Program-made: the position numbers and the translations under genes
From: Burkholderiaceae bacterium
GTDB taxonomy: Bacteria > Pseudomonadota > Gammaproteobacteria > Burkholderiales > Burkholderiaceae_C
Assembly: GCA_017848435.1 (NCBI GenBank)
Contig: JAFEHU010000022.1
Coordinates: forward strand, 1 to 44,985
Direction of reading: 5' to 3'
Length of the DNA stretch: 44,985 bases
The notes under the pieces: generated by a model
The model's input: the letters and a program-made list of their open reading frames with translations, nothing else
Database searches by the model: none
What the model was told of the DNA's origin: nothing
Shown: positions 1 through 12,125 of the stretch, one piece after another
Layout of the letters: each line of letters begins with the position of its first letter
How positions within the stretch are numbered: the first letter of the stretch is position 1

Positions 1-12
1 CGGCCATGGCGT

Positions 13-951
13 GTGGGACCTGGTGTTCCTGCGCCGCTGAGCGTGCCCCCGTTGCCACCGCTGCCGCTGCCCACCCGCGACGGCGTGGGTGCCAGCTGTG
101 TGGCCCTGCCCCCCGGCTCTTGGCCCACAGTGGCCGCCTTCCTGACCGAGCGCTTTGGGGCCATCGCACCGACCGTCTGGCAGCAGCGCATCGCCCAGGG
201 CGAGGTGGTGGACGAGCATGGCGTGGCCGTCACCGCCACCCGCCCCTACCAACCGCACCTGCGGGTCTACTACTACCGCGCGCTGGACGTGGAGCCACGC
301 ATCCCGTTTGACGAAATGGTGGTGTTCCAGGACGAGCACATCGTGGTGGCCGACAAGCCGCACTTCCTCCCCGTCACGCCCAGTGGCCGTTACCTGCAAG
401 AAACGCTGCTGGTGCGGCTGAAACGCCGGCTCGGCCTAGACACGCTGGCGCCCATGCACCGGCTGGACCGCGAAACCGCCGGGCTGGTGCTGTTTGCGGT
501 GCAGCCTGCCACCCGAGGCGCCTACCACGGCGTGTTCATGCGGCACAGGGTGGAGAAGCGCTACGAGGCGGTCGCCCCCTGGCGCAGCGACCTGGCGCTG
601 CCGCTCACGCGCCACAGCCGCATCGAAGAAGGGGACCGTTTTTTCTACCAGCGCGAAGTGCCGGGTGTGCCCAATGCCACCACCCACATCGAACTGCTGG
701 CGCGCCACGGTGCGTTGGGCCACTACCGGCTCACGCCAGTCACCGGCAAGCAGCACCAGCTGCGGGTGCACATGAACGCGCTTGGCCTGCCGCTGCTGGG
801 CGACCGTTTCTACCCAGACGTGCAGGACATCCCGGTGGACGACTTCAACGCGCCGCTGCAGCTGCTGGCGCGCTCACTCGCCTTCACCGACCCGGTGACC
901 GGCCAGCCGCGCTACTTTGAGAGCACCCGGCGGCTGGCGGCCTTGCCGTGA
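13..951 (+). CDS. RluA-family pseudouridine synthase (5' end uncertain)
   Basis: Predicted to isomerise uridine to pseudouridine in rRNA or tRNA; the target cannot be told from sequence. The RluA signature HRLDRETAG is visible with the catalytic Asp at about residue 152, followed by the conserved core through the KQHQLRVH stretch near residue 250. About 310 residues, usual for the family, with no convincing N-terminal S4 domain. The listed start is a GTG at position 13, but the frame stays open to the window edge and several downstream GTG codons exist, so the true start may lie outside or further in. The first 20 residues are proline-rich and may not be translated. It converges on the transglutaminase-like gene with no gap. 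Confidence 0.85.
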   Translation: MGPGVPAPLSVPPLPPLPLPTRDGVGASCVALPPGSWPTVAAFLTERFGAIAPTVWQQRIAQGEVVDEHGVAVTATRPYQPHLRVYYYRALDVEPRIPFDEMVVFQDEHIVVADKPHFLPVTPSGRYLQETLLVRLKRRLGLDTLAPMHRLDRETAGLVLFAVQPATRGAYHGVFMRHRVEKRYEAVAPWRSDLALPLTRHSRIEEGDRFFYQREVPGVPNATTHIELLARHGALGHYRLTPVTGKQHQLRVHMNALGLPLLGDRFYPDVQDIPVDDFNAPLQLLARSLAFTDPVTGQPRYFESTRRLAALP

Positions 952-2067
952 TCAAGCCTTGATTTCGCGCGCGCTGATCTGGTACTTGAAGTCGTCCGGC
1001 GCGTAGGAGTCGAACCGGCCTTCGGCGTTTTCAGCGGTGGGGTACATGAAGAAGCCGAGCTTGGGGCCGGTGGTGTGGGGCAATGCCACGTCGTGCGCGG
1101 TGTTCCAGCCCAGCCAGTTGCCTTCCCAGCCGCCGAACAGCGCGCTGTTCACCGGCGCCACCACCGGGTGCTGGGTGGTCTTGATCCACTCCGGCGTTTC
1201 CAGGCGCATCACCTTGGCCACATCGGCCGGGTCCATCGCCACCCAACCGTGGTCTTTCAGGAACACCTCGGCACGGCAGTGCTGCGCGCCCTTCAGGCTG
1301 GCGGGGTTGCCGCTCAGCTCCTTGTAGCCAAACTCGGAGCGCGCCAGGCGGATGCCGTACACGTCGCGCGCCGGGATGCCAATGGAACGGCACAGGCCGA
1401 CGTAGAGCGCGTTCAGGTCGGCGCACTTGCCGCCCAGGTTACGTGTCTCCAGCATGGTCTTGATGTCGCCTTCGCCACAGCCACGCACTTTGGGTTCGCG
1501 GTAGGTGTTGTTCACCACCCAGTCGTACAGCGCGCGGGCCTTGTCCACGTCGGTGCGGGCGCCCTGGGTGGCGGCCAGTGCGGTCTGGCGCACGATGCCG
1601 TCGGTCGGCAGCAGCGCGGTGGCCTGGGTCCAGTAGGCGCGGTCGGCGGCGTCCAGCGTGGCGGGCTGCTTGCGCGACCAGTCCACCGCGCGGTTCTGCG
1701 TCAACACCCGGCTGGTGATTTCCACAAACGGCTGGGTTTCCGATGCGGCGAACTCGGCGTAGAGCATCTTCACGCCCTGCTTGTCGTCGTCGGTCATGCG
1801 GGCCTGGCCGTTGCTGGAAAACGCGCTTTCCAGCGACTGCTGGTAGTCGGTGTTGACCGACGGCACCGGCAACCAGACCTTGGTCACGCCCTGGGGCTTG
1901 ACGATGTCGACCCGGGTGGTGACCTCAAAGGTGCGCCAGCCGCCGGGCTGGGGGCTGAAGCGGCGCTCGGCGGCGGCCGGCGTCTGCGCGAAGTGGATCG
2001 CGGGGAAGGCGGCGCCCAGCAGGGCGGCGGCGGAATTTTTGAGAAAGGCGCGGCGAACGGCGGTCAT
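952..2067 (-). CDS. Tat-exported transglutaminase-like cysteine protease/peptidase
   Basis: A 371-residue protein of the transglutaminase-like (PF01841) superfamily. The N-terminus has a twin-arginine signal with the RRAFLK consensus at residues 5-10, then a hydrophobic stretch ending near AQTPAAA, so export in folded form is predicted. The catalytic triad is visible as Cys215 in GGKCADLN, His263 in QHCRAEVF and Asp279 in AMDPADV. The start at 2067 is preferred over the upstream in-frame ATG at 2145 because it begins the Tat signal and has GGAG eight bases upstream. It is probably transcribed with the TlpA-like gene 126 bp upstream. The substrate is unknown; proteins of this type are usually annotated as hypothetical transglutaminases. 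Confidence 0.85.
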   Translation of the reverse strand: MTAVRRAFLKNSAAALLGAAFPAIHFAQTPAAAERRFSPQPGGWRTFEVTTRVDIVKPQGVTKVWLPVPSVNTDYQQSLESAFSSNGQARMTDDDKQGVKMLYAEFAASETQPFVEITSRVLTQNRAVDWSRKQPATLDAADRAYWTQATALLPTDGIVRQTALAATQGARTDVDKARALYDWVVNNTYREPKVRGCGEGDIKTMLETRNLGGKCADLNALYVGLCRSIGIPARDVYGIRLARSEFGYKELSGNPASLKGAQHCRAEVFLKDHGWVAMDPADVAKVMRLETPEWIKTTQHPVVAPVNSALFGGWEGNWLGWNTAHDVALPHTTGPKLGFFMYPTAENAEGRFDSYAPDDFKYQISAREIKA

Positions 2068-2193
2068 ACAAAGAGCTCCGGGTAGGGGTAGAAGGCAGGT
2101 GTCGCGGCAAGTGAAGGTGCCACGAGGTCGCCCACGCCAGGCCACAGGCCCGGTGCGCTGCGGATTATCGCAGCCGGGTGTGACCGCCGGAAC

Positions 2194-2733
2194 TCAGGCG
2201 GCGTTGGCCGACGCGGGCTTGGCCGGCAACAGCGGCTTGACCCAGGCCTGCGCTTCGGCGCCGGTCCAGTCCAGCTCGCCCCGGATGCGCCGGCTCGGCT
2301 GGCCGTCGGCCGCCACCAGCACGCTGGTGGGGAACACGTTCACGTTCCAGGCCTTGGTGATGGCGCCGTCGGGGTCCAGCAGCACCGGCAGGCGCAGCCC
2401 GTTGGCCTGCACGAACCGGCTCACCTTGGCCGCCGATTCGCGCACGTTGACGCACAGCACCACCAGCCGGTCGGGGCCATGCTGCTCGGCCAAGGTTTGC
2501 ATGCTGGGCAACTCGGCCAGGCAAGGCGGGCACCATGTGGCCCAGAAATTCACCAGCACCGCGCGGCCCTGCAGGCCGGCGAGGTCCCAGGTGCGCCCTG
2601 CAAGGTCCTTTGCCAGCAGGGCTGGCGCCGGCAAGCCTTTGGGCCAGGGCACGGCGTCGGCACGGGCGCTCAGCGGCAGCAGGCTGGCCGTGGCCAGCGG
2701 CAGGGGGGCAGAAATGAAGAGGCGGCGGTGCAT
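2194..2733 (-). CDS. TlpA-family thioredoxin-like protein
   Basis: A 179-residue exported thiol-disulfide reductase. Residues 1-25 are a signal peptide or anchor (MHRRLF then a hydrophobic run ending ARADA). The thioredoxin fold follows with the redox motif WCPPC (Cys68 and Cys71) in VNFWATWCPPCLAELPS, and the cis-Pro region NVFPTS further on, typical of TlpA/ResA. The start at 2733 is preferred because it begins the signal peptide; longer in-frame starts would run into dnaG on the other strand. There is no Shine-Dalgarno, but CACAAT lies five bases before the ATG, so the mRNA may be leaderless. Likely role: periplasmic reduction of thiols, for example in cytochrome c assembly; the partner is not shown by context. 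Confidence 0.85.
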   Translation of the reverse strand: MHRRLFISAPLPLATASLLPLSARADAVPWPKGLPAPALLAKDLAGRTWDLAGLQGRAVLVNFWATWCPPCLAELPSMQTLAEQHGPDRLVVLCVNVRESAAKVSRFVQANGLRLPVLLDPDGAITKAWNVNVFPTSVLVAADGQPSRRIRGELDWTGAEAQAWVKPLLPAKPASANAA

Positions 2734-2738
2734 GGGGC

Positions 2739-2780
2739 ATTGTGACCTGCAGAAAGGGGCAAGGTTCCACTGCGACAATG
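2739..2780. promoter_or_regulatory. Divergent -10-like hexamers for tlpA-like gene and dnaG
   Basis: The 52-bp gap between the divergent genes holds CACAAT on the minus strand (2744-2739) and GACAAT on the plus strand (2775-2780). Each ends 5-6 bases before its start codon, and neither gene has a Shine-Dalgarno sequence. This fits leaderless transcription starting at or beside the ATG. No good -35 element is visible for either, so this is a candidate only. Confidence 0.35.
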
Positions 2781-2785
2781 CGCCC

Positions 2786-4684
2786 ATGGCCATCCCACAG
2801 TCGTTCATCCAGGAGCTGCTCGCGCGCGCCGACGTGGTGGACATCGTCGGCCGCTACGTGCCGCTCAAGAAAGGCGGCGCGAATTTCATGGGGCTGTGCC
2901 CCTTCCATGGCGAAAAATCGCCGTCGTTCTCGGTCAGCCCAAGCAAGCAGTTTTTCCACTGTTTCGGCTGCGGCAAGAACGGCAACGCCATCGGCTTCCT
3001 GATGGAGCACGCCGGCATGAGCTTTGTGGAGGCGGTGAAAGACCTGGCCCAGCAGTACGGCATGCAGGTACCCGACGACGAGCGCAGCCCGCAAGACCGC
3101 GAACGCGCCGCCGAGCAGCGCCAGAAACAGGCCACGCTTTCCGACGTGCTGGAGAAAGCCGGCGAGGCCTACCGCCGGCAGTTGCGCGTCTCGCCCAAGG
3201 CGGTGGACTACCTGAAGGGCCGCGGCCTCTCGGGCGACATTGCCAAGCAGTTTGGCCTTGGCTACGCGCCCGAAGGCTGGCGCAGCCTGGCCAGTGTGTT
3301 CGCCAATTACGACGACCCGCTGCTGGCCGAAAGCGGGCTGGTGATCGTCAACGTGGACGACGACAGCGGCGAAGAAAAACGCTATGACCGTTTCCGCGAC
3401 CGGGTGATGTTCCCGATCCGCAATGTCAAGGGCGAGTGCATCGGTTTTGGCGGCCGGGTGCTGGGGGAAGGCACACCCAAATACCTGAACTCCCCCGAAA
3501 CCCCGGTCTTCAGCAAAGGCCGCGAACTCTACGGCCTGTTCGAGGCCCGCGCCGCGCTGCGCGAGCGGGGCTATGTGCTGGTCACCGAAGGCTACATGGA
3601 CGTGGTGGCGCTGGCCCAGCTGGGCTTTCCCAACGCGGTGGCCACGCTCGGCACCGCCTGCACGCCCGACCATGTGCAAAAGCTGTTCCGCTTCACCGAC
3701 AAGGTGGTCTTCAGCTTCGACGGCGACGCCGCCGGCCGCCGCGCCGCCCGCAAGGCACTCGACGGCGCCCTGCCCTACGCCACCGACGTGCGCTCGGTGA
3801 AGTTTTTGTTCCTGCCGGCCGAGCACGACCCGGACAGCTTTGTGCGCGAATTCGGCGCCGAGGCCTTCGAGGGCTGCATCACCGAGGCCGTGCCGCTGAG
3901 CCGCTTTTTGATCGACGCCGCCCGCGACGGCTGCGACCTCACCACCGCCGAAGGCCGCGCCCACATGGCCAGCAACGCGCGGCCGATGTGGCACCTGCTG
4001 CCCGACGGCGCGATCAAACGCCAGCTGCTCGGCGAACTCGCCGACCTGGTGCAGCTCGGCAACCACGAACTGACCGACCTGTGGGGCCTGACCAAACCCA
4101 GCCCGGCCGCGAGACGGGCACCGGGCAGCTATGAAAAAAATAGCAACACCGACAGGTTTGACCCAGGCTCAGGGCCTAAAACATTCAAAAACAAACCCCA
4201 AGGCGGCTTTCAGACCCCTGTTTCGGGTGCCACACCGCGCCGATACGCCCCCGGCCGCAGCGCCCCGCCGAGCCGCGAAGACCGGGCCCTGTGCCTGCTG
4301 TTCACCGACCCCGGCGCCTGGGAAGCCCTCTCCAACGAAGAGCATGCGTTGTTGTGCGGCCTGGCCGCGCCCCACGGGCCGCTGTTCGTCTGGCTCGACG
4401 GCCAGAACCACGAACATGGCCCCCAAACCTGGGGGGCCTTGCAGGCCACATTGACCGGTGTGCCCGACGCCGATTTCCTGGTCCGCAAGGTCACCGAAAC
4501 GCCGTCCGACATTGAGAACGACCCAGGCGAACTCAAAAATGTGCTTCACCAGATCGCCCTGGAAACACTGCGGGTGGAAAGTGCGCGCCTTGCAGCCCTG
4601 GCCGATTCGGACCCCGAGGCCCTGGCGCGTTTCCGTGAAGTGCGGGCCAGGCACGAAGAGCTGAAAGCCAACAAAACGGTATAA
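2786..4684 (+). CDS. dnaG: DNA primase DnaG
   Basis: Synthesises RNA primers at the replication fork and binds the DnaB helicase through its C-terminus. 632 residues. The N-terminal CHC2 zinc finger has Cys38, His41, Cys59 and Cys62 (CPFH...CFGC). The TOPRIM catalytic core shows VLVTEGYMD near residue 268 and SFDGDAAGR near 311. The C-terminal helicase-interaction domain starts after about residue 490. Residues about 448-470 are encoded by a dispersed repeat (4128-4192) inserted in frame into the linker between core and C-terminal domain, giving an Asn/Lys/Phe-rich stretch unlike the rest of the protein. The start at 2786 gives the canonical N-terminus [12 protein letters not shown]. First gene of the primase-sigma factor unit; rpsU, its usual neighbour elsewhere, is not present. 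Confidence 0.97.
   Translation: MAIPQSFIQELLARADVVDIVGRYVPLKKGGANFMGLCPFHGEKSPSFSVSPSKQFFHCFGCGKNGNAIGFLMEHAGMSFVEAVKDLAQQYGMQVPDDERSPQDRERAAEQRQKQATLSDVLEKAGEAYRRQLRVSPKAVDYLKGRGLSGDIAKQFGLGYAPEGWRSLASVFANYDDPLLAESGLVIVNVDDDSGEEKRYDRFRDRVMFPIRNVKGECIGFGGRVLGEGTPKYLNSPETPVFSKGRELYGLFEARAALRERGYVLVTEGYMDVVALAQLGFPNAVATLGTACTPDHVQKLFRFTDKVVFSFDGDAAGRRAARKALDGALPYATDVRSVKFLFLPAEHDPDSFVREFGAEAFEGCITEAVPLSRFLIDAARDGCDLTTAEGRAHMASNARPMWHLLPDGAIKRQLLGELADLVQLGNHELTDLWGLTKPSPAARRAPGSYEKNSNTDRFDPGSGPKTFKNKPQGGFQTPVSGATPRRYAPGRSAPPSREDRALCLLFTDPGAWEALSNEEHALLCGLAAPHGPLFVWLDGQNHEHGPQTWGALQATLTGVPDADFLVRKVTETPSDIENDPGELKNVLHQIALETLRVESARLAALADSDPEALARFREVRARHEELKANKTV
4128..4192 (+). repeat. R1 dispersed repeat, copy A, inside dnaG
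   Basis: A 17-nt terminal hairpin GCTAT-N7-ATAGC (4128-4144) overlaps a 52-nt core (4140-4191). By hand the core aligns without gaps to copies B (27374-27425) and C (36197-36248), about 28 of 52 identical to B, with the central AGGCT and the A-rich end at the same offsets. The element is read in frame as part of primase. Local base composition is clearly more AT-rich than the flanks. Confidence 0.65.
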
Positions 4685-4685
4685 T
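4680..4685 (+). promoter_or_regulatory. Candidate rpoD -10 overlapping dnaG stop codon
   Basis: A perfect TATAAT spans the dnaG TAA stop (4682-4684). It would give rpoD its own transcript with a leader of roughly 200 bases. No clear -35 element is seen 16-18 bases upstream, and the leader shows no recognisable riboswitch or reading frame. Confidence 0.4.
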
Positions 4686-4899
4686 CCGATTTGCCTCGGC
4701 AAGAGCGACAGCAACACCTCCGGCCCCGACCGCCCACCTCGGTTCACACCACGGGAACAGGTCACCTCCCCGCAAGGATTGCACTCCAAATGTTCGCCCC
4801 CACATCTTGCCTATCAGGCCCTGCCTGTTTTCCCCCTGTGCGCCGGTTTTGCCGTGGCGCTTTTCTGCGTTTGGTTGCTCATTTGTTGAGGTTTTTTTC

Positions 4900-7224
<2,325 letters not shown>

Positions 7225-7241
7225 CGCGCCACTCCCCCTGC

Positions 7242-7281
7242 AAAGCGCCTGCGCCCGGACCTCCGGGGCAGGCGCTTTTTT
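7242..7281 (+). terminator. Rho-independent terminator after rpoD
   Basis: AAGCGCCTG pairs with CAGGCGCTT across a loop that itself contains CCCGG/CCGGG, followed directly by a run of six T. It lies 17 bases after the rpoD stop codon and separates the sigma factor unit from the efflux operon. Confidence 0.85.
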
Positions 7282-7438
7282 CATGCACCCATGCGTTAAA
7301 AACAGACTTTACATGCCAGCAATGCAAGCACTGGCGTGATGCGACAAAATCAAACCCATTCAAAAAACGCCCCACTTTGGCCAGGACGTCGCCCCAGGCG
7401 CCGGCTGAGCTGACCCACGAATAACAAAAGGACCGGTC

Positions 7439-8944
7439 ATGGCCCCCCACAACCCACCCACCACCCTGCCACCTGTCACACCGCGCCCGCGCATGGGGCG
7501 CCGCGGCAAAGTGATCGGCACGGTGATCGCCGTGCTGGTGCTGGCAGGCCTGGGCGGGCTGGCCTGGTACCTCGTGGCCCAGCCGCAGACCGCCGGCGGC
7601 GCGGCAGGCGCGGCGCGGCGCGGTATTCCACCGGTCACGGTGGGGGTGGCCGCAGCGGTGCGCACCGACATCCCGGTCATTCTGGAGGCCCTGGGCACCG
7701 TGACACCGGCCGCCACCGTGCGGGTCCAGGCGCAGGTCAGCGGCGTGCTCAAGGAAGTGCTGTTCAAGGAAGGGCAAATGGTCAAGACCGGCCAACTGCT
7801 GGCCACGATTGACCCACGCCCCTTCGAGATGGCACTGCTCCAGGCCAGCGGCCAGCGCCAGCGCGACGAAGCCCAGCTCGACAACGCCCGGCTGACGCTG
7901 CAGCGCTACCAGACCCTGCTCTCGCAGGACTCGATTGCACGGCAGGAAGTCGACACCCAGGCCGCGCTGGTCAAGCAGCTGGAAGGCACGATCAACACCG
8001 ACCGCGCGGCCGAAGGCACGGCCCGCATCAACCTCGGCTTCACGCGCGTGGTGGCACCGATTGGTGGCCGGGTGGGCCTGCGCGTGGTGGATGCCGGCAA
8101 CGTGGTCAGCGCCGGCGATGCGAACGGCCTGGCCGTGATCACGCAGGTGTCCCCAATTGACGTGGAGTTCGCCGTGCCGCAAGACCGGATTCCGGAACTG
8201 CAAACCCAGGTCCGCAGCGGTGCGGCCCTGCCGGCTTTTGCACTCGACCGCGCCCGCATCACCACGCTGGAGACCGGCAGCTTTGTGTCGCTGGACAACC
8301 AGGTGGATGTGCAAACCGGCACGGTGCGCGCCAAGGCCCGCTTCCCGAACCAGAGCCTCTCGCTGTTCCCGAGCCAGTTTGTCAACCTGCGGCTGCAGGT
8401 GCGCACCGAGAAAGACGCGGTGGTGGTGCCCATCACCGCGCTGCGCCTGGGCAGCAACGGCGACTACGTGTACGTGGTGAACGCCGACCGCACGGTTTCC
8501 AGTCGCCCGGTCAAACGCGGCCTGACCACCGCCGACAAGGTCGCGATTGCCTCGGGCCTCGCGGTGGGCGAAAGGGTCGTCACCGAAGGCGCTGACCGCC
8601 TGAAAGACGGCGCCAAAGTCACGCTCCCCGGCGAAGGGGGTGGCCGCGCGGCGGCCGCGGCCGGCGGGGCGTCCAGCCCGGATGGCCGGGTCAGCCCCCG
8701 CAAAGAAGGGGCCTCGTCCGCCACCCCGCCAGCCTCGCGCGCAGCCAGCACGCCGGTCGCGTCAGACAGCGCCGCCATCCCCCTGCCCACGCCTGAGCAG
8801 CGGCAGCGCATGCTCGATGCGGTCAAGAACGACCCGGTCCAACTGGAGCGGCGGCAGCGCTTGCTCGACGCCCTCGACCGGGGCGACCCGACAGCGCTCG
8901 AACGCTGGAAAACGGTCCGGGAGCGTCTGGGCGCTGCGCCATGA
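7439..8944 (+). CDS. mdtA: RND efflux periplasmic adaptor (MdtA-like)
   Basis: Membrane fusion protein linking an RND permease to its outer-membrane channel. 501 residues. A single membrane helix lies at residues 24-45, then the lipoyl/hairpin/barrel order of HlyD/AcrA-type adaptors: RVQAQVSGVLKEVLFKEGQMVK (lipoyl half), the coiled-coil hairpin at about 145-185, and the second lipoyl half with APIGGRVGLR. Beyond about residue 398 there is an Ala/Gly/Ser/Pro-rich linker and a charged helical tail (about 440-501) that E. coli MdtA lacks. AAGGA lies seven bases before the ATG. First gene of a four-gene pump operon. An 11-bp-spaced GCCAG/CTGGC repeat upstream (7316-7336) is a possible operator but short. 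Confidence 0.9.
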   Translation: MAPHNPPTTLPPVTPRPRMGRRGKVIGTVIAVLVLAGLGGLAWYLVAQPQTAGGAAGAARRGIPPVTVGVAAAVRTDIPVILEALGTVTPAATVRVQAQVSGVLKEVLFKEGQMVKTGQLLATIDPRPFEMALLQASGQRQRDEAQLDNARLTLQRYQTLLSQDSIARQEVDTQAALVKQLEGTINTDRAAEGTARINLGFTRVVAPIGGRVGLRVVDAGNVVSAGDANGLAVITQVSPIDVEFAVPQDRIPELQTQVRSGAALPAFALDRARITTLETGSFVSLDNQVDVQTGTVRAKARFPNQSLSLFPSQFVNLRLQVRTEKDAVVVPITALRLGSNGDYVYVVNADRTVSSRPVKRGLTTADKVAIASGLAVGERVVTEGADRLKDGAKVTLPGEGGGRAAAAAGGASSPDGRVSPRKEGASSATPPASRAASTPVASDSAAIPLPTPEQRQRMLDAVKNDPVQLERRQRLLDALDRGDPTALERWKTVRERLGAAP

Positions 8945-8984
8945 ACGGCCTGCGTTTGCCTGACCCCGTGAAAGCGGCCACCGC

Positions 8985-11900
8985 ATGAGCCCGTCCCGCG
9001 TCTTCATCCTGAGGCCGGTAGCCACCTCGTTGCTGATGGTGGCCATCGTGCTCGCCGGTCTGGTGGGCTTCAAGTGGTTGCCACTGGCGGCCCTCCCGCA
9101 GGTGGACTACCCCACCATCCAGGTGCAGACGCTGTACCCCGGTGCCAGCCCGGAGGTGATGAGCCAGAACGTCACCGCACCGCTGGAACGGCAACTCGGG
9201 CAGATGTCCGGGCTCGCACGCATGAGCTCCACCAGCGCGGCCGGTGTGTCCATCATCACCCTGCAGTTTTCGCTCGGCCTGACACTGGACGTGGCCGAGC
9301 AGGAGGTGCAGGCGGCCATCAACGCCGGTGGCTCGCTGCTGCCGGCCGATTTGCCCGCACCCCCGGTGTATGCCAAGGTCAACCCGGCCGACACCCCGGT
9401 CCTGACACTCGCCATCACCTCCGACGAATTGCCGCTGACCGAGGTGCAAAACCTCGTCAACACCCGGTTGGCGCTGAAGATCAGCCAGGTCACCGGTGTC
9501 GGGCTGGTGTCGCTCAGTGGTGGGCAGCGGCCGGCCGTGCGCATTCAGGCCGACACGCAGGTGCTGGCGTCGTATGGCCTGGGCCTGGACACGCTGCGCA
9601 CCGCGATTGCCGCCGCCAATGCGAACAGCGCCAAAGGCAGCTTTGACGGCCCCACCCGGGCCTACACCATCAACGCGAACGACCAGCTGCTGACCGTGGC
9701 CGACTACGCCAACCTCATCGTTGCCTACCGCAACGGCGCGCCGGTGCGGCTGTCCAACGTGGCCAAGGTGGTCGATGGCGCCGAAAATACCCAGCTTGGG
9801 GCCTGGGCTGGCATTGGCGGGCAACTGAAGCCGGCCATTATTGTGGATGTGCAGCGCCAGCCAGGCGCCAACGTGATTGCCACCGTTGACGCGATCAAGG
9901 CGCGTCTGCCTGAGCTGCAGGCGGCGCTGCCGTCGTCGTTGAAGGTCGATGTGCTGAGCGACCGGACCAGCGGCATCCGCGCCTCGGTCGAGCACGTGCA
10001 GCTGGAGCTGGTGCTGGCGGTGGTGCTGGTGGTGCTGGTGATCTTTGCCTTCCTGCACAACCTGCGGGCCACCGTCATTGCCAGCATCGCGGTGCCGATT
10101 TCGCTGATTGGCACATTTGGTGCCATGTACCTGCTGGGCTACAGCCTGAACAATCTCTCGCTGATGGCCCTGACGATTGCGACAGGTTTTGTCGTGGACG
10201 ACGCCATCGTGATGATCGAGAACATCGCACGGCACATAGAAGAAGGCCTGGAGCCAATGCAAGCCGCCCTGAAGGGCGCACAGGAAATCGGCTTCACCAT
10301 CATCTCGCTCACCGTGTCGCTGGTGGCGGTGCTGATCCCGCTGCTGTTCATGGGCGACGTGGTGGGCCGCCTGTTCCGCGAGTTTGCCGTCACCCTGGCC
10401 ATCACCATCCTGATCTCGGCGGTGGTGTCGCTGACGCTGGTGCCCATGATGGCCGCGCGCTGGCTGCAGGCCGAAGGCCCCACACCCGCCAGCCGTTTTG
10501 GCCGCGCTTTCCAGCGCTTCTTTGACAAAACCATCCAACACTACGACCGCTCGCTCACCTGGGTGCTCGCCCACCAGACCATTACGCTGGTGGTGGCGGT
10601 ACTCACACTGGCCCTGACCGCTGCGCTGTACATCGCCATCCCCAAGGGCCTGTTCCCGGTGCAGGACACCGGCCAACTGCTGGGCCGCATTGACGCGGCC
10701 ACCTCGGTGTCCTACACCCGCATGGGCGAGCTGCAACAGGCGGCTGCGCGGGCGATTCTCGAAGACCCGGCCGTGGCCTCGCTCAGCAGCTTCGTCGGCG
10801 TGGACGGGGCCAACAACACCCAGCTCAACACCGGGCGTGTGCTGATCAACCTCAAAAGCCCGCGCGGTGACCCGGGCGAGACCATGGAGCGGCTGCGCGA
10901 ACGGGTGCGCGCCGTGGCCGGTGTCACGCTGAACCTGCAGCCGGCGCAAGACCTGACCATCGACGCCGAGTCCGGCCCCACGCCGTACCGGGTGTCCCTG
11001 GAAGGGGCCAGCAGCGCCGTGGTGGCGCAGTGGGCCGGCAAGCTGGCACAGGCCCTGCAAGACGAGCCGTCGGTGCGCAGCGTGGTCAACGACGCCGGGG
11101 CGGTGGGCGTGTCGGCCTACGTGAAGATCGACCGCGACTCCGCCGCCCGCCTGTCGCTCTCGGCCGCCAACATCGACGACGCGCTGTACAGCGCCTTTGG
11201 CCAGCGCATCGTCTCGACCATCTTCACCGAGACCAACCAGTACCGCGTCATCATCGAAGCGCGGCCCGACCTGCTCAGCACGCCAGAGTCGCTCGGTCTG
11301 CTGCATTTACGCACCGGTTCGGGCACGCCCACACCGCTCTCGGCGGTGGCCACCATCAGCGAACGAACGGCACCGCTGCAGATCACGCGGGTGGCCCAGT
11401 ACCCCGCCACCACGCTGGGCTTTGACACGGCACCGGGCGTGTCGCTCGGCAAGGCGGTGGACGCGATCCGTGCCGCGGCCGTGCGGATCGACATGCCCGC
11501 CAGCGTGACCATGACCTTCCTCGGCGCGGCAGGCGCCTACCAGGCCTCGCTCACCAACCAGCTGTGGTTGATCCTGGCGGCGGTGGTGTGCGTCTACATC
11601 GTGCTCGGGGTGCTGTACGAGAGCTACATCCACCCCATGACCATCCTCTCCACACTGCCGTCGGCCGGTGTGGGTGCGCTGCTGGCGCTGATGGTGAGTG
11701 GCCAGGACCTGGGGGTGATTGGCATCATCGGCATCATCCTGCTGATCGGCATCGTCAAGAAGAACGCGATCATGATGATCGACTTTGCCATCGACGCCGA
11801 ACGGAACGAAGGCAAAAGCCCGCAGGAGGCGATTCACCAGGCGGCCCTGATGCGCCTGCGTCCGATCCTGATGACCACGCTGGCCGCGCTGTTTGCCGCC

Positions 11901-12125
11901 GTGCCGCTGATGCTGGGCTGGGGCGAAGGCGCGGAATTGCGCCGCCCGCTGGGGCTGAGCATTTTTGGCGGCTTAATTGTCAGCCAGGTGCTGACGCTGT
12001 TCACCACCCCGGTCATTTACCTGGCATTTGACCGCCTGGGACAACGCTGGCGCAAACAAGCCAACCCCCGGCTGCCCGCACCTGGCGCCAACCCAGCCGA
12101 CGCCGCAGGAGACCCCGCCGCGTGA
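8985..12125 (+). CDS. mdtB: RND multidrug efflux permease 1 (MdtB-like)
   Basis: Proton-driven inner-membrane exporter of the HAE1/AcrB superfamily. 1046 residues, the standard length, with the 12-helix layout and two large periplasmic loops. The N-terminus [22 protein letters not shown] is helix 1, [10 protein letters not shown] starts the first porter domain, and the proton-relay aspartates Asp405 and Asp406 are in [13 protein letters not shown], with the matching Lys in [13 protein letters not shown]. MdtBC-type pumps use two different permeases in one trimer; finding two unlike permeases in tandem here supports the same arrangement. The stop overlaps the GTG start of the second permease. 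Substrate range cannot be read from sequence. Confidence 0.92.
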   Translation: MSPSRVFILRPVATSLLMVAIVLAGLVGFKWLPLAALPQVDYPTIQVQTLYPGASPEVMSQNVTAPLERQLGQMSGLARMSSTSAAGVSIITLQFSLGLTLDVAEQEVQAAINAGGSLLPADLPAPPVYAKVNPADTPVLTLAITSDELPLTEVQNLVNTRLALKISQVTGVGLVSLSGGQRPAVRIQADTQVLASYGLGLDTLRTAIAAANANSAKGSFDGPTRAYTINANDQLLTVADYANLIVAYRNGAPVRLSNVAKVVDGAENTQLGAWAGIGGQLKPAIIVDVQRQPGANVIATVDAIKARLPELQAALPSSLKVDVLSDRTSGIRASVEHVQLELVLAVVLVVLVIFAFLHNLRATVIASIAVPISLIGTFGAMYLLGYSLNNLSLMALTIATGFVVDDAIVMIENIARHIEEGLEPMQAALKGAQEIGFTIISLTVSLVAVLIPLLFMGDVVGRLFREFAVTLAITILISAVVSLTLVPMMAARWLQAEGPTPASRFGRAFQRFFDKTIQHYDRSLTWVLAHQTITLVVAVLTLALTAALYIAIPKGLFPVQDTGQLLGRIDAATSVSYTRMGELQQAAARAILEDPAVASLSSFVGVDGANNTQLNTGRVLINLKSPRGDPGETMERLRERVRAVAGVTLNLQPAQDLTIDAESGPTPYRVSLEGASSAVVAQWAGKLAQALQDEPSVRSVVNDAGAVGVSAYVKIDRDSAARLSLSAANIDDALYSAFGQRIVSTIFTETNQYRVIIEARPDLLSTPESLGLLHLRTGSGTPTPLSAVATISERTAPLQITRVAQYPATTLGFDTAPGVSLGKAVDAIRAAAVRIDMPASVTMTFLGAAGAYQASLTNQLWLILAAVVCVYIVLGVLYESYIHPMTILSTLPSAGVGALLALMVSGQDLGVIGIIGIILLIGIVKKNAIMMIDFAIDAERNEGKSPQEAIHQAALMRLRPILMTTLAALFAAVPLMLGWGEGAELRRPLGLSIFGGLIVSQVLTLFTTPVIYLAFDRLGQRWRKQANPRLPAPGANPADAAGDPAA

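Noticed and set aside
1850..2785. Upstream in-frame extension of dnaG
   Set aside because: It would overlap the TlpA-like and transglutaminase-like genes on the other strand and encodes no homologous sequence; primase clearly starts at 2786.
2165..4066. Long open frame on the strand opposite dnaG (633 codons)
   Set aside because: It mirrors primase codon usage in GC-rich DNA, has no recognisable domain, and dnaG on the other strand is unmistakable.
8823..11306. Long open frame opposite the first RND permease (827 codons)
   Set aside because: Same antisense artefact; the permease reading is certain.
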